Source: CAWIHK01 sp963835935
GTDB taxonomy: Bacteria; Bacteroidota; Ignavibacteria; UBA10030; CAVZMI01
Reading direction: 5' to 3'
DNA: 64,000 nt
NCBI GenBank assembly: GCA_963835935.1
Contig: CAWIHK010000002.1
Coordinates: 868,001-932,000 of the forward strand
The notes beneath the pieces are model-generated. The model saw nothing but the letters and a program-made list of their open reading frames with translations, was not told where the DNA came from and searched no databases. Both the position numbers and the translations under genes were made by a program. Shown piece after piece: positions 8,388 to 18,324 of this stretch (its first letter is position 1; the number at the start of each line of letters is the position of its first letter).

Positions 8388-8894
8388 TGGATAAACGGGA
8401 AGTTCTTCAATCGAAGACTGTTAGATATTACTCGATATTTCACCTTTTGCGGTTCCCAACTGCCTCAGAATCAGCTTTCCTTCCCTCTTAATCACATTTC
8501 TAATAAATTCCTTGAATATTTACCCCTTTTTTGTTACCATTCAGTAATAGAAATCGTCTATTTTGAAACCACGATATATGATCCCGGGAGGCCTTATCGA
8601 GTAATTGGTATTGGTTCTTCAGAACCGGGGTTGTCCAAAAAGAAGATAGTTATGGCAAATATTCAGATGTATTGATTGGACGTTACTTTGATACATCTTC
8701 ATTAACCGAACTTTTAAAGTTTTTAAAAACAGTCGGTTGTTGAGCGTGTCGAAACAACACCAACAAAAAGCCTAATATTCTGAAAATATGCCGCGAAGAA
8801 ATTGCTTTTTGGACAACCTCAGAATCTAAGTAAAATTGGAAATATTGATCCTGTGGATTTTTTTCGTGGTGCAGTAGTGTATCTCATTGCTAAA
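8388..8894. other. Gene-free stretch between ptsI and sprA
   Basis: About 240 bases without a recognisable gene are followed by a 190-bp inverted-repeat element (8629-8818). The remaining sequence, 8819-8894, is open in the sprA frame but need not be translated. No clear promoter could be picked. Confidence 0.5.
8629..8818. mobile_element. MITE-like inverted-repeat element upstream of sprA
   Basis: Perfect 14-bp terminal inverted repeats GGTTGTCCAAAAAG (8629-8642) and CTTTTTGGACAACC (8805-8818). The similarity continues inwards: the left arm has GGCAAATATTCAGA and the right arm, reverse-complemented, has GGCATATTTTCAGA. The 190-bp body has no coding potential. This is the architecture of a non-autonomous transposon derivative. 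No target-site duplication was identified. Confidence 0.5.
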
Positions 8895-11800
8895 GTGGAA
8901 GAACTGCGTTTTCACCTTTCTTTTAGCCTTCTCCTTATAGCCCTCTGGGTTATTTGTTCTCCGCTATTCCGAGCCGGATCGGGCGGCCAGGTTCGCGCTC
9001 AAGGTTTTTATTCGGAACAAGATTCAACCCGCCGCGATTCAATCGTCTTGATTAGCTTTAACGAGTCTAAGAGACTTGAACGCACTCACCGCACAACACC
9101 ATTCGTTTTGGATTTTCGAGCTCAGAGCGGCGCTTTGCCCGATTCGCTAATTGCCGGTTCGTACGATCGTCTTTTAAAATCTAAGCGTGATTCGACCGCG
9201 CGTATCAAAAACTTCACATACGAATTGAAAGATGAACCACAGGTTCCGATTCTGGCTCCGCAATTTCATCCGCTATTTTTAAAACCGCCAGCCGTCGTGC
9301 AATGGTCGACGAAAATTGATTCGGTTGGATCCAATGTCAGTGTTCACGAAACCGTTGGCGGAGCAGACGTGAGAGCTCCTCTCAGCATTTCATTTCCGGA
9401 GTACATCAAATGGAGTCTCGAAGAAAATGCGCGAAAGTTGAAGGCAGATCGTGCGCGGTATTATGATGTTGGCGAAGGGAAGAAGGATGACTTCGCCGCG
9501 TTGATGAGTTCGGTGACAAAAATCGAGATACCAATTCCTGCAAATCCGGTCTTTAGTATTTTCGGGAAACCTCAAATCAGTTTGAATATCTCCGGCGACG
9601 TCAATATCAAAGCAGCATACGTGACGACAAAAATGGATCAGAGCACCATATCGACGCTTGGGAATACGCAGAGTGAACCGGATTTCGGACAAACCGTTCG
9701 GCTAAATGTTACCGGATTGATTGGCGACAAACTTGCGATCAACGCGAACTGGGACACACAATCGACATTCGATTATGAAAATCGGTTAAGCATGGTTTAC
9801 ACCGGTTATGACGACGAGATCGTGAAAAAAGTGGAAGCCGGAAACGTGTCGATGACAACACCATCCACATTCGTCGGCAGTAGTCAAGCGCTCTTCGGTA
9901 TTAAAACATTGACGCAGGTTGGGCCTTTTTCTCTCACAGCTCTCATTTCTCAAAAAAAGGGGCAGACACAGGAACTTTCGGTTGCAGGCGGTTCGCAGGC
10001 TAAACAAGTTACACTTCACGCTTACGATTATTCACAATGCCACTTTTTTATAGATACTCTTTACCGGAGTCAATATGAAAAATATTACAACCAAGCTCCC
10101 GGCCACTCTCCAGTTGCCGATTATCCTGTAAAACAAATTGAAGTTTGGGTATCTCGCATCGATCCTATAGCTAATCCTACAAAGGATCGTGATTGCGTTG
10201 CAACAATCGATCTCAAATCAACTACGACGAAACGATATTTAGATTCATTGCGATCTCTGCAGCAGCAACTGGGTACCTCAGAACATTCCGTATTCCGCAG
10301 GCTTGACGCTTCTGCATACACATTTAATTCGAGTGCAGGTATTTTATCTTTAAACGTCAACGTTCCAGATGGACAAGCAATTGCAGTTGCTTATATAACA
10401 AACTCGTCGATTAAGTATGGAGAATTCTCTGTAGATAATCAAGATACTTCCAAAGCTCTTGTTCTTAAATTAATCAAACCGACAACACTTATACCACAGT
10501 ATAAAACAGCCTGGTCTTTACAACTACGCAATCGTTATCCATTAGGCGGGCGCGGTGTAAAGCAGGATAAATTTCAACTTGATATCTACTATCAAAATCC
10601 TCCGCAAGCGGCGGCTACACAAATCGCTCAACAAACTTTAGTAACCGTTTTTGGATTGGATAAAACTACTTCTGCTGGAGTCACACCAGCGGATGGTACA
10701 TTCGATTTCGTCCCAGGTTTAACAATAGATCAGGATCGTGGCGAGATTATCTTCCCAACCTTGGAACCGTTTCGTACTGCAATTCCTACTTGGTGGAAAT
10801 CTAATAGTATATCTGATCCTCCTGCAGACAGTTTAACTTTCCCGGATGTTTACGACACCACGGTTACGGCGGCACAACAAAGTTTGAGAGATAAGTTTAC
10901 GATTCAAGCGCAATATTCTTCCGACGTTTCTTCACGATATCAACTTGGATTCAACCTTGTACAAAATAGCGTGCATGTACTTCTGGATGGTGTTGAACTG
11001 AAAGAAGGTGTAGATTACACAGTCGACTATAATCTTGGTGAAGTTGTAATTCGCCGTGACGATGCTCTTGTACCCGGAAAAGATATCAAGATCCGATATG
11101 AACAAAACGACATGTTCTCTATGGCATCAAAAACACTAACGGGACTTCGCGGCGATCTTCGCATCGATGCCAACACGAATCTCGGTATTACATACATGAA
11201 TTACAACCAACAAACGGTATCCGACAAAGTACGTATTAATGAAGAGCCTATGAGCAACACTATGCTCGAATTCGATGCAGCGACAAAATCGGATTTACCA
11301 TTTTTAACAAAAGCTTTGAACTATTTGCCCGGATTCTTTTCCAAAGAAATGTCGCAGATTACATTCAAAGGCGAGGCGGCATATATGATGCCCGACCCGA
11401 ACACTAAAAAGAGCACTATTCCGATCGATGGCGGCCAGGGTGTTGCTTTCATAGACGACTTTGAAGGATTGGAAAAAACCATACCACTTGTTACCGGATA
11501 TGCTTCATGGCATTATGCAAGTCAGCCTGTTTCGCCGTTCACACAAGATTCCACTCTCGACTTGATGGATACAACTTCAATCGATCCGGATCATTCTCTG
11601 CCGGATGAACTCGTTATGAGATACAAGAGTAAGTTGATTTGGTACAATCAAATTCCATCGCCGGTAACCATTAACGATATTTGGGGATATGATGCAAGCG
11701 GCAACCCGCGAAAACAAGCTCCGCCGGACCAACAGCAGGTAACTACTTTGGCACTTAAATACAATCCCTTGAAGCGCGGCGAATATAACTGGTGCCCCGA

Positions 11801-14800
11801 TACTATTCTTATCGATCCTCGAAAGAATTGGGGAGGCATGATGAAAGCTCTTAGTGGAGCATCGACTAATTTTGTTGATGATAACATAAGTTACCTTGAA
11901 TTCTGGATGCAGATCGACTCGGCAGATGCTGAAGACATGAAGAATTCAAAAATGATGATTGATGTCGGAAGAATTAGCGAAGATGTAATCCCAAATAAAA
12001 AACTGGATACTGAGGATGGATGCCGAGGTAACAAAGTACCTAACGGTACTGTATTGGACGATGAGGATGTTGGTTTGGATGGTTGGACTGATGATGAGGA
12101 GAGGCAACATTTCCCAAAACTCGCAGCTCTTGGCGGTGACGACTATAATGACCCAAGCGGAGATGATTGGAAACCGATAAGTGCTGGATACGATTACATC
12201 GATGGGACAGAAGGAAATCTCAACAATCTTGATAATGGAAAATTTCCGGATACGGAAGACTTGAATCATAATGGCACGCTCGATCTCTACAATAGTTATT
12301 TTGAATATCAAATCCCACTCGACACAACCAATAATCTCCGCGCTCAAGGTAATCCAAATACGAACAAATATATTATCGGAGGCGGCTGGACAAATAAAAG
12401 GTGGTATCAATATCGTGTTCCTCTTGTACTCCCGGATAGGAAAGTAGGCGACCCGAGTTTGGAAACTGTCCAGTTCGTCCGCGTTTGGTTCACGGGAGCT
12501 TCGAAACCAGTGTTTGTACGCATTGCGGATATGAATTTTGTCGGCAGCCAATGGGTTGAGGTTCCTAAAAATGATTCAACCGTTCGTCTTTCTGCCGTCA
12601 GCATCGAAGAAACACCAGGATATCTTTCTCCTCCGGGAGTCGTCCGCGAAGTAGATAGAACGCAGGCAACCGGAACGTACCAACAGAATGAACAATCGAT
12701 GGACATTATCCTCCATCGTTTACAAAAAGGCGATAGCCGGCGTGTTGCGAAATTTTTCAGCTACAAACCAATAGATGTTTTCAATTATCATTCGATGAAG
12801 ATGTTTGTACACGCCGACCAGAAAATTATCTTTAAAGATACGACTCATCATTCCGCGGATCTCTTTTTCCGTTTCGGACTCGATTCGGCAAACTACTATG
12901 AATATCGCGCGCCGTTACTTCCTGCAAAAGGAACGTCGGCTGATTTACTCTGGCAGAATTATGTCGAAGTAATTTTCTCCGAACTCACCGCTTTAAAACA
13001 AGGACGTGATTCGGCGACTCAGATATTGACACCAGTGCGGACACGGACTGGACCACCTGGGTCGACATATAATGTAGTCGGAAGTCCGTCTCTCATGCAG
13101 ATCAAGGAAATTTCTATCGGGATTACAAATACCGATAGTTCCGGAGCCGCTCTTGATTCAACGGAAATCTGGGTGGATGAACTACGCGTTGTGGGAGCCG
13201 ACACAACTCCGGGTTGGGCGAAACAATTCGAGACACAGTTAAAACTGGCGGATCTGGGAAATATAACATTCATGATGTCTCAGATCGATCCATTTTTTCA
13301 CCGGATGGATCAAAGCTTTGGATCACGCAATACCGATTTAAATTGGACATTTAGCGCAACACTTGCGCTTGATAAATTTCTACCATCGACATGGATAGGA
13401 AGCAGTCTCGGTGTGTCATACTCACACACCGAAGCTATGAGCAAACCGAGATATTTGCCCGGAACCAATATCCAAATCGACGAAGCGGCACAGCGTGCAG
13501 GTGACAATGTGATTAAAGATAGTGGAACGGTGAATAGGTCAAAGACTGTGCATGATTCGACAATCATCGCTTCGCAGACGCTTCATGTTGCGGATTCATG
13601 GTCGATGCCGACGTTGAAACTAAATATCCCTTCGAAGAGCTGGTACATTAAAGACATTATCAACCGATTCTCGTTTTCGTTCAATTATACGAAAGAAACA
13701 GATCGGTCTCCGATAATAATCCAACAACTTCAATGGGACTGGCACGGCCAGATGACATACAGCCTTCCATTTAGTGCTGAAAATTTTTATTCACCATTCA
13801 TAAGTGTGCTTGATAAAGTATATCTGCTGGATAATTATAAGAACTGGAAAATTTATTATTCACCACAAAATTTTAATTTTGGAATCGGTTTTGACCGCAA
13901 TAGAACCACAACAGAAAAACGGTTGATCGATGGCTCGCCTGATTCTCTGAACTGGGTCAGGAATTTCACTGCTAACCGGACTATGACGTTCAACTGGAAA
14001 TTTTCTGAAGGCGGTTTGCTCAACCCGGTCCTCGATTATAGCGTAAACACACAAAGCGATCTTGTTCAGCTTGAAACCGACTCTTTAGGAAACCAGCGAA
14101 GTTTTTCGGAAATCATGCACGATTTATTTCAAAAGAATAGGTTGGTCAATTTCGGAATAATTACAGGTTATGACCAGCGGGTATCTCTCACCGTCAAACC
14201 GCGGATGCCGGTGCTACTGACACTCGACAAAACGCTCGACATGAATGGAACTTACTCAAGTACTTATGATTGGACGTACTCGCCAAGAGACGGTGTCCTT
14301 GGACAATCAGCAAGATTTAATACATCGTTGAATCTCACAACCACTTTAAAATTAAAGCAATTTACCGATCAATTTTTCCCGAGTGAAAGTGATAAACAAA
14401 CACCAAACGATAGTTCGAAAGCGAAGTCTCGTATCTCATTTGAAAAACTTGTGCATTACCTTCTCAGAGTTCCATTCCTGGAATTCGATAACGTTCAAGT
14501 TACATTCCAACAATCGAACGGATCTCAAAATGGAGGGCTTGTCGGTTCCAACGGCTTTGCGAACTTCTGGGGAAGACTGCCTTTCATCGATGTCAGCGAT
14601 CCGTCGAATGGGCCTTCAAGTTTATACCAACTTGGATTAGTTTCCGATCCAATGGCATCGCGTCTAAAAGGATCCTCGCGATTCCCATTTGTCTCTGTCA
14701 TTACTGAACCAATAATTCGAGCGTCGGGAAGTGAAGGCATGCTGACCGATACTTATCAACAACAAAACCGTTTTGCTTTTACAACCTCACGTGATCTTTG

Positions 14801-15761
14801 GAAAGGCGCACGACTCGATTTAAAGTGGTACGTGAACTGGTCGTATTCCAATGCCATTACTATGAGTTCCGATTCGGCGACGGGACGAACGACAGTAACG
14901 AGTATCACACCAAGTGGCGATCAGGAGCGTTCATTTTTTACTATGCCACTGCCGCTTTTTAAGTCCGGCTTAAATCAGGTTGGTAGCATCTACAATCAGA
15001 TGATGAGCAATTCATCGGACTCAAATACACTTCAGGCATTTTCAAAAGCGTTTGTAAAAGGTTTTGAATCAATGCCATTCTTGTCGAAGATATTTGGACC
15101 GCTAATGCCGCGGTTAAATTATTCTTTCCGTTGGGATGGATTGGAGCAATTACCTTTACTAAAAGATATTGCGACGAGAGTTTCGCTTGATCATTCGTAT
15201 ACCTCTACTTATACAACACATTGGCACAACGATCCTACGACATCCGCGATTGTAAACGACAATTCCCGGATCGTTTATGGTTTTCAACCGCTCGCAAATA
15301 TTTCAATGACATTCAAGGAATTGTGGAAAGGCAACTTCGGCGGTACGATACGTTATTCGACACAAACGACGTACGATCTTAATACATCAACTTCACCGCC
15401 AAATATAAGTGAAGGCATCAGCAATGAATTGGCATTTTCGCTGACATACTCACGCCGGGGTTTTGATCTGCCGCTTTTCGGTTTATCTCTCAAGAACGAT
15501 CTTGATTTTTCTCTTTCATATTCTTCGAATAAAACATCCCGGCGATCGTTTAGGCCGGATCAGCTGGGAACGGATGGTGATATAATTGATGGGTTGACAA
15601 GGACGACAATCCAACCGGAATTGAAGTATGTTCTCTCGAATAAAGTCACAGCCTCGGTTTATTATAAAAAAACCGCAACCAAACCCGATCAAGGATCGAC
15701 AACTCCAGGCCAGACCGTTAACGAATTCGGTTTCAATGTCCAATTAGTAATTGGCCAATAA
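8895..15761 (+). CDS. sprA: SprA, giant outer-membrane translocon protein of the type IX secretion system
   Basis: About 2,290 residues, matching the 2,300-2,500 usual for SprA. SprA forms the outer-membrane barrel through which T9SS cargo leaves the cell. A hydrophobic signal (HLSFSLLLIALWVICSP) comes first, then repeated beta-rich segments: LNVTGLIGDKLAINANWD, YDDEIVKKVEAGNVSM, GIKTLTQVGPFSL, the conserved FIDDFEG and long runs of amphipathic strands with C-terminal aromatic endings. The frame is open from 8802, inside the inverted-repeat element, but GTG 8895 gives the shorter, more typical signal peptide; the start is not certain because no strong ribosome binding site is visible. Two T9SS-sorted proteins in this window are likely clients. 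Confidence 0.88.
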   Translation: MEELRFHLSFSLLLIALWVICSPLFRAGSGGQVRAQGFYSEQDSTRRDSIVLISFNESKRLERTHRTTPFVLDFRAQSGALPDSLIAGSYDRLLKSKRDSTARIKNFTYELKDEPQVPILAPQFHPLFLKPPAVVQWSTKIDSVGSNVSVHETVGGADVRAPLSISFPEYIKWSLEENARKLKADRARYYDVGEGKKDDFAALMSSVTKIEIPIPANPVFSIFGKPQISLNISGDVNIKAAYVTTKMDQSTISTLGNTQSEPDFGQTVRLNVTGLIGDKLAINANWDTQSTFDYENRLSMVYTGYDDEIVKKVEAGNVSMTTPSTFVGSSQALFGIKTLTQVGPFSLTALISQKKGQTQELSVAGGSQAKQVTLHAYDYSQCHFFIDTLYRSQYEKYYNQAPGHSPVADYPVKQIEVWVSRIDPIANPTKDRDCVATIDLKSTTTKRYLDSLRSLQQQLGTSEHSVFRRLDASAYTFNSSAGILSLNVNVPDGQAIAVAYITNSSIKYGEFSVDNQDTSKALVLKLIKPTTLIPQYKTAWSLQLRNRYPLGGRGVKQDKFQLDIYYQNPPQAAATQIAQQTLVTVFGLDKTTSAGVTPADGTFDFVPGLTIDQDRGEIIFPTLEPFRTAIPTWWKSNSISDPPADSLTFPDVYDTTVTAAQQSLRDKFTIQAQYSSDVSSRYQLGFNLVQNSVHVLLDGVELKEGVDYTVDYNLGEVVIRRDDALVPGKDIKIRYEQNDMFSMASKTLTGLRGDLRIDANTNLGITYMNYNQQTVSDKVRINEEPMSNTMLEFDAATKSDLPFLTKALNYLPGFFSKEMSQITFKGEAAYMMPDPNTKKSTIPIDGGQGVAFIDDFEGLEKTIPLVTGYASWHYASQPVSPFTQDSTLDLMDTTSIDPDHSLPDELVMRYKSKLIWYNQIPSPVTINDIWGYDASGNPRKQAPPDQQQVTTLALKYNPLKRGEYNWCPDTILIDPRKNWGGMMKALSGASTNFVDDNISYLEFWMQIDSADAEDMKNSKMMIDVGRISEDVIPNKKLDTEDGCRGNKVPNGTVLDDEDVGLDGWTDDEERQHFPKLAALGGDDYNDPSGDDWKPISAGYDYIDGTEGNLNNLDNGKFPDTEDLNHNGTLDLYNSYFEYQIPLDTTNNLRAQGNPNTNKYIIGGGWTNKRWYQYRVPLVLPDRKVGDPSLETVQFVRVWFTGASKPVFVRIADMNFVGSQWVEVPKNDSTVRLSAVSIEETPGYLSPPGVVREVDRTQATGTYQQNEQSMDIILHRLQKGDSRRVAKFFSYKPIDVFNYHSMKMFVHADQKIIFKDTTHHSADLFFRFGLDSANYYEYRAPLLPAKGTSADLLWQNYVEVIFSELTALKQGRDSATQILTPVRTRTGPPGSTYNVVGSPSLMQIKEISIGITNTDSSGAALDSTEIWVDELRVVGADTTPGWAKQFETQLKLADLGNITFMMSQIDPFFHRMDQSFGSRNTDLNWTFSATLALDKFLPSTWIGSSLGVSYSHTEAMSKPRYLPGTNIQIDEAAQRAGDNVIKDSGTVNRSKTVHDSTIIASQTLHVADSWSMPTLKLNIPSKSWYIKDIINRFSFSFNYTKETDRSPIIIQQLQWDWHGQMTYSLPFSAENFYSPFISVLDKVYLLDNYKNWKIYYSPQNFNFGIGFDRNRTTTEKRLIDGSPDSLNWVRNFTANRTMTFNWKFSEGGLLNPVLDYSVNTQSDLVQLETDSLGNQRSFSEIMHDLFQKNRLVNFGIITGYDQRVSLTVKPRMPVLLTLDKTLDMNGTYSSTYDWTYSPRDGVLGQSARFNTSLNLTTTLKLKQFTDQFFPSESDKQTPNDSSKAKSRISFEKLVHYLLRVPFLEFDNVQVTFQQSNGSQNGGLVGSNGFANFWGRLPFIDVSDPSNGPSSLYQLGLVSDPMASRLKGSSRFPFVSVITEPIIRASGSEGMLTDTYQQQNRFAFTTSRDLWKGARLDLKWYVNWSYSNAITMSSDSATGRTTVTSITPSGDQERSFFTMPLPLFKSGLNQVGSIYNQMMSNSSDSNTLQAFSKAFVKGFESMPFLSKIFGPLMPRLNYSFRWDGLEQLPLLKDIATRVSLDHSYTSTYTTHWHNDPTTSAIVNDNSRIVYGFQPLANISMTFKELWKGNFGGTIRYSTQTTYDLNTSTSPPNISEGISNELAFSLTYSRRGFDLPLFGLSLKNDLDFSLSYSSNKTSRRSFRPDQLGTDGDIIDGLTRTTIQPELKYVLSNKVTASVYYKKTATKPDQGSTTPGQTVNEFGFNVQLVIGQ

Positions 15762-16290
15762 CTGGTGTGTTTTCTACTCATTCCTATTTTTTTACTTCAT
15801 CATTCTAACATCTTTTGTATCGAAAAATGTAAAGATACTTTTTTAATAACTGATGTTACGCAGAATGCAAAAACTTGTGTTAGAAATAAATTTATAGCCA
15901 CGAGCTTTAGCTCGTGGCTCAGAAATTAAAAACAATTTGGGGTTTTAACCCCATTTTCGATGATTTAATCAGGGCTAAAGCCCGTTTCATTATATTTTTC
16001 CAGTTCCACGACCTAAAGGTCGTGGCAATACATCTTTTTTGCGTAACATCAGTTAATAACATGTGAAAAGGCGCTTGATTTTCTTTCCACAATATTTTAT
16101 GTTAAGGAGTAATCCTATCTGCTATTGCTTCGTAATGGAATTCAGAGCAATGGCTTGAACAAACAGCTTTACGAAACCATTCACAAATAGAGCAAGCTTG
16201 AGAATAACCGTCTTAACGACAAGAATTTTTATAAGAATAAATAATTACTGAACATCGCCAGTATAGAACACATTATTGAGGAGACATCCC
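15762..16290. other. Gene-free stretch containing a multi-hairpin element
   Basis: No gene was found between sprA and the first DUF3857 gene. It is dominated by the hairpin element at 15847-16055. The rest (16056-16277) is AT-rich without a recognised motif until the GAGGAG ribosome binding site at 16278-16283. Confidence 0.55.
15847..16055. mobile_element. 209-bp MITE/REP-like element with 16-bp terminal inverted repeats and four internal hairpins
   Basis: Perfect terminal inverted repeats TAACTGATGTTACGCA (15847-15862) and TGCGTAACATCAGTTA (16040-16055). Inside are four perfect hairpins: 15897-15918 (arms GCCACGAGC/GCTCGTGGC), 15939-15952 (GGGG/CCCC around TTTTAA), 15972-15983 (GGGCTAAAGCCC) and 16006-16025 (CCACGACC/GGTCGTGG). 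There is no coding capacity. Hairpins of the form GAGCTxxAGCTC near genes are typical of REP elements mobilised by IS200/TnpA-REP-type transposases, while the long terminal repeats look like a MITE. Mobility is inferred from structure alone. Confidence 0.6.
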
Positions 16291-18324
16291 ATGCCTTCCA
16301 TCCGAAATATGTTTATTACTTTTTTCTTCCTATCGACCTGCGTGTGTTTAGCACAGAAAAATTCGGAACCGCCTCCAATGACATGGGGCGAAATCCCGAA
16401 AGAACATTTAACAATGAAGACATACCCGGCCGATACAAACGCGAACGCACTTATACTTTGCGAATACGCTGTCGCCACAGCGGACGATGATTATGAAATT
16501 ACTTTTAGCTATCATGGTAGAGTAAAAATATTAAATAAGGAGGGGTGCTCGTGGGGAACGATTGTCTTGAACTCTTACGACAAGAATGAGGTGTACGATA
16601 TTGAAGGCACAACATACGTTCCGGATGCAAACGGAAATGTAAAAAAATATGAACTTGAATCGAGTTCCATCTTCAAAGAAAAAGTCGATAGTGATACAAA
16701 ACGATTTCGATTTACACTTCCACAATTGTCGCCCGGCTGCGTTATAGAATGGCGTTATTCACGCAAAATAGAGAATCCTATTTATCTGCCGAGTTGGACA
16801 TTTCAAAACAGCGAACCTACACTCTGGAGCGAATATCGTGTCTATATACCTTACTTACTTGTTTACAATTCAGTCCTTCGATCATTTTTTCCCCTTGCGA
16901 TCAACGAGCATCGACCAATCGAAGAAACTCGGATCACAATCAGAGGTGGTGAGAGTGTCAAATTCGGTTATGGGCGTTATGCGATGCGCAATATTCCCGC
17001 GATGCGTGAAGAACCGTATATGACCACGCTCAGAGATTACACATCGCAACTGTTTTTCCAACTCGAGAAAATCTATTTCAAAGATGGAGGCAGTGAACAG
17101 ATCTTAAAGACATGGGAAGATGTAGTTCAAAAACTTATGGATAATTCATATTTTGGAAAACGCCTGGATGGCACTAGAACAATACGGAATAAAACTGAAG
17201 AACTAACCAAAAATATTATCGATCCAGAAAAAAGAATCCAGGTTATTTATAATTACGTGAGGAATTCATTTCTCTGGAATCATGAATCGACGTTATGGGT
17301 AGATCGCGATCTGGACGATGTATTCGAAGCTAAATCCGGAACTTCCGGCGAAATCAACGCAATGCTCATAGCTATGTTGAGCAAAGCCGGGCTTACGGTC
17401 CAACCCGTGCTTTTGAGTACACGATCTAACGGTAGAATACAAACGCTTTTTCCTATCTTACGCCAATTTAATTATTCACTTACCCGTGTTGTCCTCAATG
17501 GAAAGAATATTTTTCTAGACGCAACCGACCGTTTTCGTCCGATGAATTTGCTGCCGGAACGTGTATTAAACAATGATGCTATGGCGATCGCCGGACAAAA
17601 ACCGGAATGGATTACCTTGGCTTCTAAAGTGAGCGGAAAAAAAACTACGACAATGAGGATCACAATCAATCCGGATAGCGGGCTCGTACAGGGATCTTTT
17701 CAACGATGTTATCAGGGATATTATGCTTTGTCGGAACGTGAAGACCTTGCAGACCAAAAAGAAGAAAAATATCTGAAGTCGGAACTGAATTCCGATGTGC
17801 TTGCAATGAATGTCCTATCATCCTCAATCCAAAACCGTGATTCAATAGATGAACCATTCATTGTCAAGGCAACGTTCACATGCCCGTCGGCTCTTCAATC
17901 GGCTCAAGATTTTCTTATGATTAATCCGATGCTCTTCGATCAAATGAGAACAAATCCATTCAAATCGCTTGAAAGGCATTTCCCGATCGACTACGCTTTT
18001 CCACGCACAACGGAATATTCGATCGAGATTACAATTCCGGTTGGATATGAAATCAAAGATACACTCCGTACAATCAGTTTTTATCTCCCGAAGGTAGCAG
18101 GCCATTACTCACGATCGTTCTCACGCCATGATTCTATCATTACTATAACTACAAAATTCGAGATTACGAATCCAGTCATCGAGGATACATACTATCCGGC
18201 CCTTCGATCTTGCTATGATAATATAGTAGCGGCCGAAAAAGAAATTCTCCTCCTTCAAAAAAGGAAAACTATATTGCCAATCCAACCACCGCCTGGCCCG
18301 GAGAAAAAAGGAAAAAAGAAATGA
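16291..18324 (+). CDS. Secreted DUF3857 / transglutaminase-like protein (first of pair)
   Basis: 677 residues starting with a signal peptide (MPSIRNMFITFFFLSTCVCLA). The DUF3857 domain covers roughly residues 50-230, with INKEG-like KILNKEGCSWG, VYDIEGTTYVPDANGNV and the WTFQNSEPTLWSEYRV segment. A transglutaminase-like core follows at about 300-420, with YNYVRNSFLWNH and LIAMLSKAGLTVQPVLLSTR. The usual catalytic Cys seems absent: the segment before LIAMLSKAG reads KSGTSGEINAM, so the domain may be inactive. ATG 16291 is chosen because GAGGAG lies 7 bases upstream. It overlaps the next gene by 4 bases. Such gene pairs are common in Bacteroidota; the substrate is unknown. Confidence 0.8.
   Translation: MPSIRNMFITFFFLSTCVCLAQKNSEPPPMTWGEIPKEHLTMKTYPADTNANALILCEYAVATADDDYEITFSYHGRVKILNKEGCSWGTIVLNSYDKNEVYDIEGTTYVPDANGNVKKYELESSSIFKEKVDSDTKRFRFTLPQLSPGCVIEWRYSRKIENPIYLPSWTFQNSEPTLWSEYRVYIPYLLVYNSVLRSFFPLAINEHRPIEETRITIRGGESVKFGYGRYAMRNIPAMREEPYMTTLRDYTSQLFFQLEKIYFKDGGSEQILKTWEDVVQKLMDNSYFGKRLDGTRTIRNKTEELTKNIIDPEKRIQVIYNYVRNSFLWNHESTLWVDRDLDDVFEAKSGTSGEINAMLIAMLSKAGLTVQPVLLSTRSNGRIQTLFPILRQFNYSLTRVVLNGKNIFLDATDRFRPMNLLPERVLNNDAMAIAGQKPEWITLASKVSGKKTTTMRITINPDSGLVQGSFQRCYQGYYALSEREDLADQKEEKYLKSELNSDVLAMNVLSSSIQNRDSIDEPFIVKATFTCPSALQSAQDFLMINPMLFDQMRTNPFKSLERHFPIDYAFPRTTEYSIEITIPVGYEIKDTLRTISFYLPKVAGHYSRSFSRHDSIITITTKFEITNPVIEDTYYPALRSCYDNIVAAEKEILLLQKRKTILPIQPPPGPEKKGKKK

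Noticed and set aside
11946..12551. 201-codon open frame on the minus strand inside sprA
   Set aside because: It is antisense to a conserved region of sprA, has a composition typical of shadow frames, and shows no ribosome binding site or domain.
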